Under the pieces are notes generated by a model that saw only the letters and a program-made list of their open reading frames with translations, was not told where the DNA came from and did no database searches. Shown here piece by piece: positions 1-8,876 of a stretch of DNA of 64,000 bases. The DNA comes from Gordonia oryzae. Its GTDB lineage: Bacteria > Actinomycetota > Actinomycetes > Mycobacteriales > Mycobacteriaceae. Position numbers and translations under genes: made by a program. The first letter of the stretch is position 1. The number at the start of each line of letters is the position of its first letter. The stretch spans positions 124,001 to 188,000 of the forward strand of contig NZ_RKMH01000009.1 of the NCBI RefSeq assembly GCF_003797185.1, given 5' to 3'.

Positions 1-2
1 GC

Positions 3-701
3 CTCGAAGCCTATGAGGCGCACAGTGATTACCTGAAGATGCTGGATCTGACCCGGGAGATGATCCAGTTCGCCGCGACCGCGGCGCACGGCGAGCCGGT
101 GATCTACCGGACCGGTGACGACGGCACCGTCGAGCGCATCGACATATCCGGCGACTGGCCGGTAAAGACGGTGCACGAGGTGGTCTCCGAGGGTGCCGGT
201 GAGGAGATCACGCCGGAGACAAGCGCCGAGGACCTGCGACGGATCTGTGATCGGCTGGAGATTGCTCACCGACCCGACTGGGATGCGGGGGCACTGGTGC
301 TCGAACTGTACGAGCACCTCGGTGAGGATCGCACGACGTTCCCGACGTTCTACATCGACTTCCCGATGTCGACCTCGCCGCTCACCCGTGCCCACCGCAG
401 CCGCGCCGGTGTCGCCGAGCGGTGGGATCTCGTGGCCTGGGGTGTCGAGCTCGGCACCGCCTACACCGAGCTCACCGATCCGGTCGAACAACGCAAACGG
501 CTGACGGCGCAATCGATCCTGGCCGCCGACGGTGATCCGGAGGCTATGGAACTCGACGAGGACTTCCTCGAGGCACTCGAATACGCGATGCCGCCCACCG
601 GCGGACTCGGCGTCGGCGTCGACCGCGTCGTCATGCTGATCACCGGTCAGTCGATCCGCGAATCGCTGCCGTTCCCATTGGTCAAGCCCGACGACGGATA
701 G
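3..701 (+). CDS. lysX: LysX-type lysyl-tRNA synthetase, C-terminal part (5' end outside window)
   Basis: This is the C-terminal 232 residues of a class II lysyl-tRNA synthetase; the reading frame is open at the left edge. It would charge tRNA-Lys, and in LysX proteins the charged lysine is passed by an N-terminal membrane domain to phosphatidylglycerol. Visible features are FPTFYIDFP, the SPLTR block, the [20 protein letters not shown] block that binds ATP and amino acid, and class II motif 3 ([13 protein letters not shown]) near the end. The sequence follows what I recall of M. tuberculosis LysX more closely than LysS, for example in the [12 protein letters not shown] segment and the ending LPFPLVKP. 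The membrane and MprF-like parts are not in the window, so assignment to LysX rather than LysS rests on this tail alone. Confidence 0.85.
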   Translation, partial: LEAYEAHSDYLKMLDLTREMIQFAATAAHGEPVIYRTGDDGTVERIDISGDWPVKTVHEVVSEGAGEEITPETSAEDLRRICDRLEIAHRPDWDAGALVLELYEHLGEDRTTFPTFYIDFPMSTSPLTRAHRSRAGVAERWDLVAWGVELGTAYTELTDPVEQRKRLTAQSILAADGDPEAMELDEDFLEALEYAMPPTGGLGVGVDRVVMLITGQSIRESLPFPLVKPDDG

Positions 702-757
702 CCGGACGCCGACGGCGCTTGTTTCGACGCCGACAGCGCTCGAGGACGCGTCGCGAA

Positions 758-967
758 GGCGCCGTCGACGTCGAGACGGGCGCTGTCGTCGAGGTGGAGG
801 GCGCTGTCGGGAGGATCGAGGGCGCTGTCGTCGAGGTGGAGGGCGCTGTCGGGAGGATCGAGGGCGCCGTCGGCGTCGAGACGGGCGCTGTCGGCGGGGT
901 GGAGGGCGCTGTCGGGAGGATCGAGGGCGCTGTCGGCGGGGTGGAGGGCGCTGTCGGCGGGGCAGGG
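758..967. repeat. Ten tandem 21-bp GC-rich units
   Basis: Ten consecutive 21-bp units, each beginning GGCGCYGTCG, lie between the lysX stop and rraA. The second half of the unit alternates among four versions (GTCGAGACG, TCGAGGTGGAG, GGAGGATCGAG, GCGGGGTGGAG), and the two-unit pattern itself recurs. A more degenerate fragment precedes them at about 711-757. Because 21 is a multiple of 3, all frames stay open and give a seven-residue EGAVGRI-like peptide, but the start is poor, so I treat the array as non-coding. It fills the only gap between these genes. Confidence 0.9.
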
Positions 968-994
968 TCTTTACCTGTTGGTTGTGGTAACACC

Positions 995-1000
995 TATGCT
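995..1000 (+). promoter_or_regulatory. -10 element of rraA, leaderless start
   Basis: TATGCT is followed by 7 bases and then the ATG, so transcription would start at or next to the start codon. No Shine-Dalgarno sequence is present. The -35 region (TTACCT, 971-976) is weak. Confidence 0.4.
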
Positions 1001-1007
1001 GGTCGTC

Positions 1008-1493
1008 ATGAGTGGACTCACCTTCACCCCCACCGCCGACCTGGTCGACGAGATCGGTGCCGATGTCCGTAGCTGCGACGTCCAGTTCACCCAATACGGC
1101 GGCGTGCGCGAGTTCGTCGGCCGCGTGAGCACCGTGCGCTGCTTCCAGGACAACGCCCTACTCAAGTCGGTGCTCGGCGAATCCAACCCCGGTGGTGTCC
1201 TCGTCGTCGACGGCGACGCGTCGGTGCACACCGCACTGGTCGGCGACCTGATCGCCGAACTAGGCCGGTCCAACGGTTGGGTCGGCGTCGTCGTCAACGG
1301 CGCGATCCGCGACGCGGCAACGATCGGCGGCATGCAGATCGGTGTGAAGGCACTGGGTACCAATCCGCGCAAGTCCACCAAGACCGGTGCAGGTGAGCGC
1401 GACGTGCCCATCGACCTTGGCGGCATCACCTTCGTCCCCGGCGACATCCTCTACTCCGACGACGATGGCATCGTGCTCGTCGCCGCCGTCTGA
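1008..1493 (+). CDS. rraA: RraA-family protein
   Basis: This 161-residue protein belongs to the RraA/MenG-like family. In some bacteria these proteins bind and inhibit RNase E; related members are 4-hydroxy-4-methyl-2-oxoglutarate or oxaloacetate-releasing aldolases. The family's G-x-x-R-D signature is present in [12 protein letters not shown], with the GDLIAEL and ALGTNPRKS blocks and the ending [13 protein letters not shown]. Length is normal for the family. ATG 1008 is chosen because it gives the canonical N-terminus ([17 protein letters not shown]) and sits 7 bases after a -10 hexamer; an upstream in-frame start at 978 would lie inside that promoter. It resembles M. tuberculosis Rv3853. 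gabD2 follows after 44 bases, so the two may be co-transcribed. Whether it acts as RNase E inhibitor or aldolase cannot be read from the sequence. Confidence 0.88.
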   Translation: MSGLTFTPTADLVDEIGADVRSCDVQFTQYGGVREFVGRVSTVRCFQDNALLKSVLGESNPGGVLVVDGDASVHTALVGDLIAELGRSNGWVGVVVNGAIRDAATIGGMQIGVKALGTNPRKSTKTGAGERDVPIDLGGITFVPGDILYSDDDGIVLVAAV

Positions 1494-1537
1494 CCGGCAC
1501 ACCCATCTCCCGATCGCTGACGAGGAGCACACAGATC

Positions 1538-3091
1538 ATGGCCCGACCCAGTCCTGAATATTTCGCCCGCCTCGGCGCGCTCGTCGCCATCGACAATCCC
1601 GGCGACCGGCCCACCCGCCCGGTCCTCGAGGCGTTCAGCGGTGTCGAGATGGCGACCATCCCGGTCGGCACCGCCGTAGATCTGGAGACCGCGGTCGCCC
1701 GCGCCCGCGTCGCCCAGGAGGGCTGGGCGGCCCGCAGCCCGCAGGAGCGTGCCACGGTCCTGGACAAGTTCTCCGAACTGGTGCACCGCAATGCCGCGGC
1801 GCTGATGGACATCGCGCAGGCCGAGACCGGCAAGGCGCGTGTCTACGCCCAGGAAGAGGTCATCGATGTCGCGCTGACCGCCCGGCACTATGCCACCGCG
1901 GGCCCCAAGATGCTCGCCGACCGCAAGGTCAAGGGCATCATCCCGGGCGCGACGAGTGTGCGGGTGCGTTATCAGCCCAAGGGCGTGGTCGGCGTGATCA
2001 GCCCGTGGAACTATCCATTGACCCTCGCGGTCTCCGACGCCGTGGCCGCGCTGCTCGCCGGCAACGGCGTAGTCGTCAAACCCGACAGCCAGACCCCGTA
2101 CTGTGCGTTGGCCCTGGCCGAACTGCTCTACGAGGCGGGCCTGCCCGCCGAGTTGTTCGCCGTTGTCCCGGGGCCGGGAAGTGTTGTCGGACAAGCGATC
2201 GTCGCCACCACCGACTACGTCATGTTCACTGGCTCGTCGGCCACCGGAGCCGCGCTCGCCGAGCAAGCCGGCCGCCGTCTGATCGGCTTCTCCGCCGAAC
2301 TCGGCGGCAAGAATCCGATGATCGTCACCGCGGGCGCCAATATCGATCGCGCCGTCGAGGGCGCAGCCCGCGCCTGTTACTCGAATTCCGGGCAGTTGTG
2401 TATCTCCATCGAGCGCCTATACGTCGATGCGATCATCGCCGACGAGTTCATCGGGAAGTTCGGTGCATTCGTCCGCGGCATGCGTTTGGGTGCCACCTAC
2501 GACTTCAGTGCCGACATGGGCTCCCTCGCCTCCGCCGCCCAGGTCGACACCGCCCAGGCGCACGTCGACGACGCAGTGGCCAAGGGTGCCACAGTGGTCG
2601 CGGGCGGCAAGCGCCGCGCCGACCTGGGACCGTTCTTCTTCGAGCCGACCGTGCTCACCGGCGTCACCGATGCGATGGCGTGCTTCGCCTCCGAGACCTT
2701 CGGTCCGGTGGTGTCGGTGTACCCGGTCGACTCGATCGACGAGGCCATCACGCTCGCCAACGACACCGACTACGGACTCAACGCCAGCGTATGGGCGGGC
2801 AGCAGTGACGAGGCCCAGCGGATCGCCGAGAAGCTGCGGGCCGGCACGGTCAACATCAACGAGGGTTATGCCGCGGCGTGGGCATCGACGGCAGCCCCGA
2901 TGGGCGGCATGGGGATCTCCGGTGTGGGGCGCCGGCACGGCGAGGAGGGCTTGCTCAAATACACCGAGCCGCAGACGATTGCCGAGCAGCGGTTCGTCGG
3001 CATCGATCGTGCACCCGGCATCCCACAGGGCCTCTATCGCGCGGCGACGCCGTTCGCGATGCGCGCGCTGAAGTATCTGCCCGGTCGCTGA
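1538..3091 (+). CDS. gabD2: Succinate-semialdehyde dehydrogenase, GabD2 type
   Basis: A 517-residue aldehyde dehydrogenase that would oxidise succinic semialdehyde to succinate with NAD(P)+, feeding GABA and 2-oxoglutarate by-pass carbon into the TCA cycle. The fold-defining elements are all present: oxyanion Asn158 in ISPWNYP, cofactor-binding Lys181 (VVVKPDSQTP), the FTGSS turn, general base Glu254 in FSAELGGKNP and catalytic Cys288 in GQLCIS, followed by ETFGPVV. Sequence and length match mycobacterial GabD2 (Rv1731) closely. The start has a GAGGAG ribosome-binding site at 1522-1527, ten bases ahead of the ATG. An Rv1733c-type gene lies nearby at 4406-4972, echoing the Rv1731-Rv1733c neighbourhood in M. 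tuberculosis. Confidence 0.93.
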   Translation: MARPSPEYFARLGALVAIDNPGDRPTRPVLEAFSGVEMATIPVGTAVDLETAVARARVAQEGWAARSPQERATVLDKFSELVHRNAAALMDIAQAETGKARVYAQEEVIDVALTARHYATAGPKMLADRKVKGIIPGATSVRVRYQPKGVVGVISPWNYPLTLAVSDAVAALLAGNGVVVKPDSQTPYCALALAELLYEAGLPAELFAVVPGPGSVVGQAIVATTDYVMFTGSSATGAALAEQAGRRLIGFSAELGGKNPMIVTAGANIDRAVEGAARACYSNSGQLCISIERLYVDAIIADEFIGKFGAFVRGMRLGATYDFSADMGSLASAAQVDTAQAHVDDAVAKGATVVAGGKRRADLGPFFFEPTVLTGVTDAMACFASETFGPVVSVYPVDSIDEAITLANDTDYGLNASVWAGSSDEAQRIAEKLRAGTVNINEGYAAAWASTAAPMGGMGISGVGRRHGEEGLLKYTEPQTIAEQRFVGIDRAPGIPQGLYRAATPFAMRALKYLPGR

Positions 3092-3181
3092 CCGCGTTAT
3101 CGAGCACTCGAATACCGAGGGTTCCAGTGCCTTCCGCCCCTTCGGACCAGAAATCCCCTGATCAGCCGACACGCATACGGC

Positions 3182-4402
3182 GTGGGAATCCGGTTGGATG
3201 CAAGAGTGTTCGCGAGTGTGCGCCGACGTTCCGGCGTCTGGCTGGTCGTGCTGATCGGGGTCGTCGTCGGCGTGGTGGCGGCCTCCTCGGCCTCGTCATC
3301 GACGACGGCTGCTCCCCTCGCACGCGTGGCGCCCGGGCCGGTTACCGCACCGCCGACACCACCTGCCCAACAGCTCGTCCTGAGTTTCACCGGTGACAAC
3401 ATTCTGGGAACCGACGACAGGTTCTCCACGGCGACGTCATTGCCGACGGTGTGGGCGGACGACGGGCGGCGGCCGGACTACTTCTTTCAGAACGTCAAGG
3501 CGCTGTTCGCCGCGGACGATCTGACCGTCGCCAACCTCGAGGTGGCGCTCACACGCCGCGGCACCCAGCGCTACAAAGGGGAGGGCGAGGTCTATCACTT
3601 CCACGGCGACCCGGCGCTCGCGGCGACCCTGCCCGCGGGCGGGATCGACGTGGTGACCGTCGCCAACAATCACACCTTCGATTACGGCCAGATCGGCTTT
3701 GACGACACGCTTGCCGCACTCCGGGGTGTCGGCGTCGAGTACTTCGGCACCGGTGACGCGAGCGAGGGGTCGGAGTACGACCTGGACAACCTGACCACGA
3801 TCAACGGCGTAACGTTCGGCTTCGTCGGATACCAGGCGTGGACCGACAGCACACAGATGCGTCGAAAGCTGGTGTCGGACATCACATCACTGCGAGCCCG
3901 CGGCGCCGACGTGGTGATCCCGTTCATGCATTGGGGCATCGAGAGCGAACACGAACCGTACGGCGTGCAAACCGAGCTCGCCCATCTCGCGATCGACGCA
4001 GGCGCCGACCTCGTCGTCGGAACCCATCCCCATGTCATCCAGTCCCTGGAGATCTATCGGGGCAAGCTGATCGCCTACTCGTTTGGCAACTTCGCCTTCG
4101 GTGGCAACAGCAACCCCACCGACAAACGCACCTTCATCCTGCAAACGCGCTTCGACATGGCCGGTAGCGCGGTGCGCGGCGTCGATTTCCGGGTGATCCC
4201 GACGCGGGTGTCACGCACGGAGTCCTATAACGATTACGTTCCGACGCCGTACCCGCCCGCCACAGCGGCACAGGTCCTGACCTTCATCAACGGGCTCTCC
4301 CCGACCCTGAATGGCCGCGCTGCCAATGCGTTCGTACCGGTGGTCGGCAGTCATGTCCCGACGACTCCGACACGGCCGAGCGGGGTCGGCGGGCCGGGCT
4401 GA
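3182..4402 (+). CDS. CapA-family (PGA_cap) metallophosphatase-like secreted protein
   Basis: This 406-residue protein has an N-terminal membrane segment (about 17-36, VVLIGVVVGVVAAS) followed by a Pro/Ala-rich linker and a CapA/poly-gamma-glutamate synthesis domain of the metallophosphatase fold. Motifs seen are SFTGDNILG (about 68-76), ANLEVALT, the VANNHTFDYG metal-site block, FMHWGIE and GTHPHVIQSLE, with the SFGNF stretch near the end. CapA proteins act at the cell surface in polymer capsule formation, but many actinobacterial members have no known substrate and no capB/capC genes are nearby, so the role is open. The start is a GTG without a clear ribosome-binding site; GTG 3206 is an alternative. 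It ends three bases from the convergent gene at 4406. Confidence 0.8.
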   Translation: MGIRLDARVFASVRRRSGVWLVVLIGVVVGVVAASSASSSTTAAPLARVAPGPVTAPPTPPAQQLVLSFTGDNILGTDDRFSTATSLPTVWADDGRRPDYFFQNVKALFAADDLTVANLEVALTRRGTQRYKGEGEVYHFHGDPALAATLPAGGIDVVTVANNHTFDYGQIGFDDTLAALRGVGVEYFGTGDASEGSEYDLDNLTTINGVTFGFVGYQAWTDSTQMRRKLVSDITSLRARGADVVIPFMHWGIESEHEPYGVQTELAHLAIDAGADLVVGTHPHVIQSLEIYRGKLIAYSFGNFAFGGNSNPTDKRTFILQTRFDMAGSAVRGVDFRVIPTRVSRTESYNDYVPTPYPPATAAQVLTFINGLSPTLNGRAANAFVPVVGSHVPTTPTRPSGVGGPG

Positions 4403-4405
4403 GGG

Positions 4406-4972
4406 TCAGCGTGACGCCCAGCCGTTGGTGTTGCAGGCGTGCGACCACTCGCGGTCCCACAAGACGGCGTGGATGCGCGCGACCCGGCGTCGGACCAGCG
4501 TGACGCCGCTCATCACCAGCGCGAACGCTACACACCAGGCCAGCACGCCGACCCAGATCGCGGCCAGCACGCGTTCGGCGGGGCCGGGGTGATCCTGAAG
4601 TCGGGTCCCGTCGGGGGTGGTCCACGCGTGGGTCGTCGAACCGTCCTTGGTCCCGCGGGGCACCGACATCGAATCGGTGTGCACGCCTGAGGAATCACGC
4701 CACGAGACGGTGGCCGAGGTCTCGACGGCGGTCGGATCTGGATCGGAGACGTTGAGGACCGTGGCGGAGATGGGGGTCGCGGCGTCGGCGCTGTCGGTGA
4801 CCGAGCGATAGGTGGCACCGGCCGCCCACACGCTCAGTGCGATCGCCAGGATGAGCACGACGACGGACGTGACGACCGCGGCGGCGACCATCCGATCGCC
4901 GCGTCGCATCAACGGATTGTGGGACCACGGTAGATATGCGGCCCTCCGCCGATACGACATCCGGTTGTCCAT
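4406..4972 (-). CDS. Rv1733c-family two-TM membrane protein
   Basis: A 188-residue protein with two predicted membrane helices (roughly residues 28-50 and 145-165) enclosing an extracytoplasmic beta-rich loop that starts with the ATVLNVSDPD-type segment. The NPLMRRGDRMVAAAV entry into helix 1 and the overall plan match the M. tuberculosis Rv1733c family, a DosR-regulon antigen of unknown function. ATG 4972 is chosen because GAGGTG precedes it closely and because it gives a family-like N-terminus; the frame stays open 168 bases further upstream. It is divergent from the glycosyltransferase at 5267. No DosR box was recognised upstream. Family assignment is from memory of the sequence pattern. 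Confidence 0.65.
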   Translation of the reverse strand: MDNRMSYRRRAAYLPWSHNPLMRRGDRMVAAAVVTSVVVLILAIALSVWAAGATYRSVTDSADAATPISATVLNVSDPDPTAVETSATVSWRDSSGVHTDSMSVPRGTKDGSTTHAWTTPDGTRLQDHPGPAERVLAAIWVGVLAWCVAFALVMSGVTLVRRRVARIHAVLWDREWSHACNTNGWASR

Positions 4973-5266
4973 AATCACCTCGCGATCGCGGACGTACTCA
5001 TGTCCACAATTCGCTTCGGTAACGGTTTTGACAAACGCAAAAGCCCAGGTAACGGCGAAGTGTGAGCAACCCAACACCACCCGAACGCTCACAGGCTTCT
5101 CCCAGCCGTCGTCCAGTCGGGGTGGAGAACCGGACATCATTCTTGAACCCGATGCAGTGCGCTGCCATGAACGAGGTCAGTGCGGCTCGCCCGGCCGACG
5201 TCCGCCCGGGCAACACACCTTATGAGCGCAACGGCGAGATGTGAAGCTCTCGCAACAGGAGGAATG

Positions 5267-7354
5267 ATGACCGCAATTCTGGATCGGCCGAGTTCGTCGC
5301 CGCAATCCGATGACGCCGCCCCACCGAGCCATCGGCGTACCGGGCGAGGAATGCCGTGGAGCAAGCTGAGCCTGACCGGCCTGCTGACCGTCACCGGCGT
5401 TCTCTATCTGTGGAACCTCTCGGCCAGCGGCTACGCCAACACCTTCTACGCCGCGGCCGCCTGGGCCGGGTCGCAGAGTTGGCGTGCCTGGTTCTTCGGC
5501 GCGCTGGATCCGTCGAGCTTCATCACCGTCGACAAGCCGCCGGGATCGCTGTGGGTGACCGGGTTGTCGGTGCGGATCTTCGGGATGAATTCCTGGGCGG
5601 TGCTCGCGCCGCAGGCGATCATGGGCGTCGCGTCGGTCGCGGTGATGTACGCGACGATGCGCCGTGTCATCGCCGATCCGCGCCAGGGTACCGCGGCCGG
5701 CCTTATCGCCGGCGCCGTGCTGGCGTTCACCCCGGCGGCGGCCCTGATGTTCCGCTTCAACAACCCCGACGCGCTGCTGGTGCTGTTGATGGTGGCCGCG
5801 GCGTACTGCACGGCGCGGGCCATCGCGACCAACTCGGGCCGCTGGCTGGCCCTGGTGGGTGTCGCGCTGGGCGTCGCGTTCCTCACCAAGATGATGCAGG
5901 GCCTGCTGGTGCTGCCGGCATTCGCGCTGGCCTACCTGCTGTTCGCGAACAACGGCTGGCTCCAGCGGATCGGGCAATTGCTGCTCGCCGCGATGGCGCT
6001 GGTGGTATCTGCGGGCTGGTTCGTGCTGGTCACGATCCTCGTCCCGGCGAGCGCGAGACCCTACATCGGGGGCTCCACCGACAACTCGTTCATGAATCTG
6101 GTGCTCGGGTACAACGGGCTGGGTCGGATCAGTGGCGGTAACGGCCCGGGCGGTGGCGGTGGCCCCGGTGGCGGGCAGGCCGGAGGCTCCTTCGGTGGCT
6201 CGACGGGTCTGAATCGACTCTTCGGCTCGGAGATGGGCAACGAGATCTCCTGGCTGCTGCCGGTGGCACTGTTCGTGGTGGCCTTCGGGGTGTACTTGAT
6301 GATCCGCAGCTTCCCGATCTTCAACTACCGCAACGGTGTTGACCGCGTCGAGTCCGGAGGCATCGTCACCTGGGGTGGCTGGCTGCTGGTGACCGGCATG
6401 ATCTTCAGCTACATGAGCGGCACCATCCACCCGTACTACACCGTGGCGCTGGCCCCGGCGATCGGTGCGCTGGTCGGTATGGGATCGGTGTTCGCGTGGC
6501 GGCGGCGGGCGTACTGGGACGGACGCATCGCGATGGCCGTGATGATCGGGCTGGCCGCATGGTGGGCCATCGTGCTGCTCGATCGCAACGACTGGGGTCC
6601 GGTCTGGTGCAGGTGGCTGATCGGTGTGGTGGCCGTCATCGCCGTGGTTGGTGTGATCGCCGGAAGCGTGCTGGGTCTGAAGAAGGTCATGGCCGCCTCG
6701 GTGCTGGCCGGTGCACTCGCCGGATTTGGGGGTACCGCGGCCTTTTCGATCGCGACCGCGGCCACCGCACACAGTGGGTCGATCCCGACGGCGGTGCAGA
6801 CCTTCTCGGCCGGTGGCGGCATGGGCGGTCCCGGTGGCATGGGTGGCTTCGGTGGACGAGCAGGGCAGCACGGCTCGACGCAGGGGACCCAGGGGACCCC
6901 GCCGTCGGGGACGGCGTCCCAGAACGGTTCGGCCCAAAACGGTTCGGCCCAAAACGGTTCGGCCCAAAACGGTTCGGCCCAGAACGGTTCGGATCAGCAG
7001 GGTCGGCGTGGCGGTGGCATGGGCGGCTTTGGTGGCGACGTCTCGTCGAACAGCGATCTGGTCAAGCTGCTGCAGTCCACCGACACCACCTGGGCGGCGG
7101 CGACCAACGGATCGCAGTCGGCGTCGGGGATCGAGATCGCCACCGGCAAGTCGGTGATGGCCATCGGCGGCTGGAGTGACGATCCCGCGCCCACGCTCGA
7201 CGAATTCAAGAAGATGGTGTCGGAGGGCAAGATCGCCTACTACATCGGCGGATCGGGCGGCGGCCCCGGCGGTAATTCGGAGATCTCGACCTGGGTGTCG
7301 CAGAACTTCACCGCGACGACCGTCGGCGGACAGACGGTGTACAAGCTGATCTGA
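5267..7354 (+). CDS. GT39-type membrane glycosyltransferase (ArnT/PMT-like)
   Basis: A 695-residue polytopic protein of the GT-C/glycosyltransferase 39 superfamily, expected to use a polyprenyl-phosphate sugar on the outer face of the membrane. An Asp-containing first periplasmic loop (DPSSFITVDKPPG) is the typical catalytic/substrate site, followed by about ten hydrophobic segments. A Gly-rich loop (GGGGGPGGG) lies mid-protein and a second low-complexity zone near residues 520-585 holds five QNGSA repeats. The C-terminal soluble domain ends with a segment of the type seen in YkcB-like homologues. ATG 5267 has AGGAGG at 5257-5262 with four bases spacing; ATG 5264 is too close. The sugar and acceptor are not identifiable. 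Confidence 0.82.
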   Translation: MTAILDRPSSSPQSDDAAPPSHRRTGRGMPWSKLSLTGLLTVTGVLYLWNLSASGYANTFYAAAAWAGSQSWRAWFFGALDPSSFITVDKPPGSLWVTGLSVRIFGMNSWAVLAPQAIMGVASVAVMYATMRRVIADPRQGTAAGLIAGAVLAFTPAAALMFRFNNPDALLVLLMVAAAYCTARAIATNSGRWLALVGVALGVAFLTKMMQGLLVLPAFALAYLLFANNGWLQRIGQLLLAAMALVVSAGWFVLVTILVPASARPYIGGSTDNSFMNLVLGYNGLGRISGGNGPGGGGGPGGGQAGGSFGGSTGLNRLFGSEMGNEISWLLPVALFVVAFGVYLMIRSFPIFNYRNGVDRVESGGIVTWGGWLLVTGMIFSYMSGTIHPYYTVALAPAIGALVGMGSVFAWRRRAYWDGRIAMAVMIGLAAWWAIVLLDRNDWGPVWCRWLIGVVAVIAVVGVIAGSVLGLKKVMAASVLAGALAGFGGTAAFSIATAATAHSGSIPTAVQTFSAGGGMGGPGGMGGFGGRAGQHGSTQGTQGTPPSGTASQNGSAQNGSAQNGSAQNGSAQNGSDQQGRRGGGMGGFGGDVSSNSDLVKLLQSTDTTWAAATNGSQSASGIEIATGKSVMAIGGWSDDPAPTLDEFKKMVSEGKIAYYIGGSGGGPGGNSEISTWVSQNFTATTVGGQTVYKLI
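6920..6994 (+). repeat. Five in-frame 15-bp repeats inside the GT39 gene
   Basis: CARAACGGTTCGGCC is repeated five times in tandem (last copy ends GAT), coding for Q-N-G-S-A. Three middle copies are identical, so length variation by slippage in steps of five residues is likely and would keep the frame. Confidence 0.9.
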
Positions 7355-7367
7355 TCACCCGCCAGAC

Positions 7368-7404
7368 CACGGCAGCCGCGACCGAATCGGTCGCGGCTGC
7401 CGTG
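7368..7404. terminator. Bidirectional hairpin terminator
   Basis: The 18-base arm CACGGCAGCCGCGACCGA at 7368-7385 is perfectly complementary to 7387-7404. It lies between the stop of the GT39 gene (7354) and the stop of the convergent DUF3224 gene (7417) and has no U-run, as is usual in actinobacteria. Confidence 0.85.
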
Positions 7405-7416
7405 CTGGTCACTTGC

Positions 7417-7875
7417 TCATTCCATCGTGTAGTGAAAGGTGATCGGGTAGCCGTCGTCGCTGTGGCCGGTCAGATCAATCTCGGCGTGTCCGCGCATGGC
7501 TGCCAGACCGCCGGTGCCGAGGCCCTCGACGATCTCGATACGCTCGTGCACGCCGGTGGCGTTGTGGAAACCGTTGTGCTGCAGCACGAGGCTGCCCTCG
7601 TGGCCATCGATGGAACCCTCGAACGCCTCGAAACCCGCACTCGGGGCGTCGGCGCCCTCGATGTAGGTGAGCAGGTAGGCGAGGGTGCTCGTGCCGGTGG
7701 CGTCGCCCTGGTAGGAGTAGGCGACGTCGGCGCGACTGAATCCCCGCGCCGGGTAGGTGACGCCGCTGATCTCGACGGTGCGGTCGTCGGTGGTGTAGAT
7801 CTTCTCCTCGTTCCACGAGGTGACCTGGAATGTGGCTGTGACGGAGTGCGTCCGGGTGGTCGATGAGGTGCTCAT
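7417..7875 (-). CDS. DUF3224 domain protein
   Basis: A 152-residue soluble protein of the DUF3224 family (a lipocalin-like beta-barrel fold of unknown function). The strand pattern THSVTATFQVTSWNEEKI, the TGTSTLAYLLTY block and the ending GHAEIDLTGHSDDGYPITFHYTM fit the family. ATG 7875 gives the usual short N-terminus; the frame stays open further upstream but the extension overlaps the start of the divergent AraC gene. Only 70 bases separate the two start codons, so the AraC protein is a reasonable candidate to control it. Proteins of this family are often found beside stress or detoxification regulators, but no reaction is known. Confidence 0.75.
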   Translation of the reverse strand: MSTSSTTRTHSVTATFQVTSWNEEKIYTTDDRTVEISGVTYPARGFSRADVAYSYQGDATGTSTLAYLLTYIEGADAPSAGFEAFEGSIDGHEGSLVLQHNGFHNATGVHERIEIVEGLGTGGLAAMRGHAEIDLTGHSDDGYPITFHYTME

Positions 7876-7945
7876 GGCTCCAGGGTGCCGTCGGGGTGTG
7901 GGCGTGGTCTTGTACAAACGCGACATCGGTCCGACACTGATTGTG

Positions 7946-8791
7946 ATGAGCGAGGACGGAGACAACGGCATCACCACGCAGCCCGAGCTGGGCCGTGGGC
8001 CACGGGCGATCATCGGGTCTGCCGCCGCGATGCCGTTCCGGGTCTCGCGTCTACGTGCGCCTGCCGATCTCGCCCGCTGGGTCGACTACTTCTGGATCGT
8101 GCGCTGGTCCACCACCGAAACCCATGAGCAGCAGGTCATTCCGCAACCCGTGGTGCACGTGGCCGCCGAGGACGGCAGGCTCTGGGTGCACGGGGTGGGG
8201 GAGAGCAGGTTCTCGCGGACACTCACCGGCGACGGCCAGGTGTTCGGTATCGCGTTTCGTGCCGGAGGTTTTCGGGGATTTCTCGACGGTCCGGTGAGTG
8301 CGTGGACCCGATCGGTGCGCACGGTGGCCGACGTGCTCGGCGTCGACGATCGTCAGATCGCACGGCAACTCCTGGATCCCGCCGCCGGCGACGACGAGTT
8401 GCTGACGATCGCCGCCCGGTGGCTTGCCGAGCGTGATCCCATCGACGACCCGGTGATCGACGAGGTCGCCGCGCTCGCCGAGATGGCCGAACAGGACTCG
8501 TCGATCACTCGTGCCGAGCAGCTCGCCGCGCAGGCAGGAGTCAGTCTGCGGACGTTGCAGCGGCAGTTCGGTGAGTACGTGGGCATCGGACCGAAGTGGG
8601 TCATCCAGCGGTTCCGGATGCTCGACGTCGCGGCCATCGCCAATGCGGGCGGAGACGTCGACTGGGCCGACACGGCGGTGCGCCTGGGATTCAGCGACCA
8701 ATCGCATCTCACGCGCGCGTTCAGTCGCATCGTCGGGAAACCCCCGGCCACCTATGTCCGGACCGAGCGGACCGGGGGTAGTGAACGGTGA
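7946..8791 (+). CDS. AraC-family transcriptional regulator
   Basis: A 281-residue regulator with an N-terminal DUF6597-like beta domain (QPVVHVAAEDGRLWVHGVG, then GIAFRAGGFRGFL) and a C-terminal AraC/XylS double helix-turn-helix. In the latter, LAAQAGVSLRTLQRQFGEYVG forms the first motif and AVRLGFSDQSHLTRAFSRIVGKPPATY the second, which is the most conserved AraC stretch. ATG 7946 is preferred because upstream codons overlap the divergent gene. It probably regulates the DUF3224 gene and perhaps the hydrolase at 8877. The effector is unknown. Confidence 0.85.
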   Translation: MSEDGDNGITTQPELGRGPRAIIGSAAAMPFRVSRLRAPADLARWVDYFWIVRWSTTETHEQQVIPQPVVHVAAEDGRLWVHGVGESRFSRTLTGDGQVFGIAFRAGGFRGFLDGPVSAWTRSVRTVADVLGVDDRQIARQLLDPAAGDDELLTIAARWLAERDPIDDPVIDEVAALAEMAEQDSSITRAEQLAAQAGVSLRTLQRQFGEYVGIGPKWVIQRFRMLDVAAIANAGGDVDWADTAVRLGFSDQSHLTRAFSRIVGKPPATYVRTERTGGSER

Positions 8792-8876
8792 GCGGGTTCG
8801 ATGAGCGCCGGACGCGCTACTGTCGATCAGTGCGCTGCCGCCGGAACGGCTTCGGCGGTCATGGACGGGAGGCATG

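Noticed and set aside
719..1072. Open frame coding for a repetitive E-G-A-V-G-R-I peptide across the 21-bp array
   Set aside because: Openness follows from a repeat period divisible by three. There is no ribosome-binding site, and it runs into rraA in another frame.
5177..6967. A 596-codon open frame antisense to the GT39 gene
   Set aside because: Composition is His/Arg/Gly/Asp-rich with no domain, and it is the exact shadow of a well-supported membrane protein.
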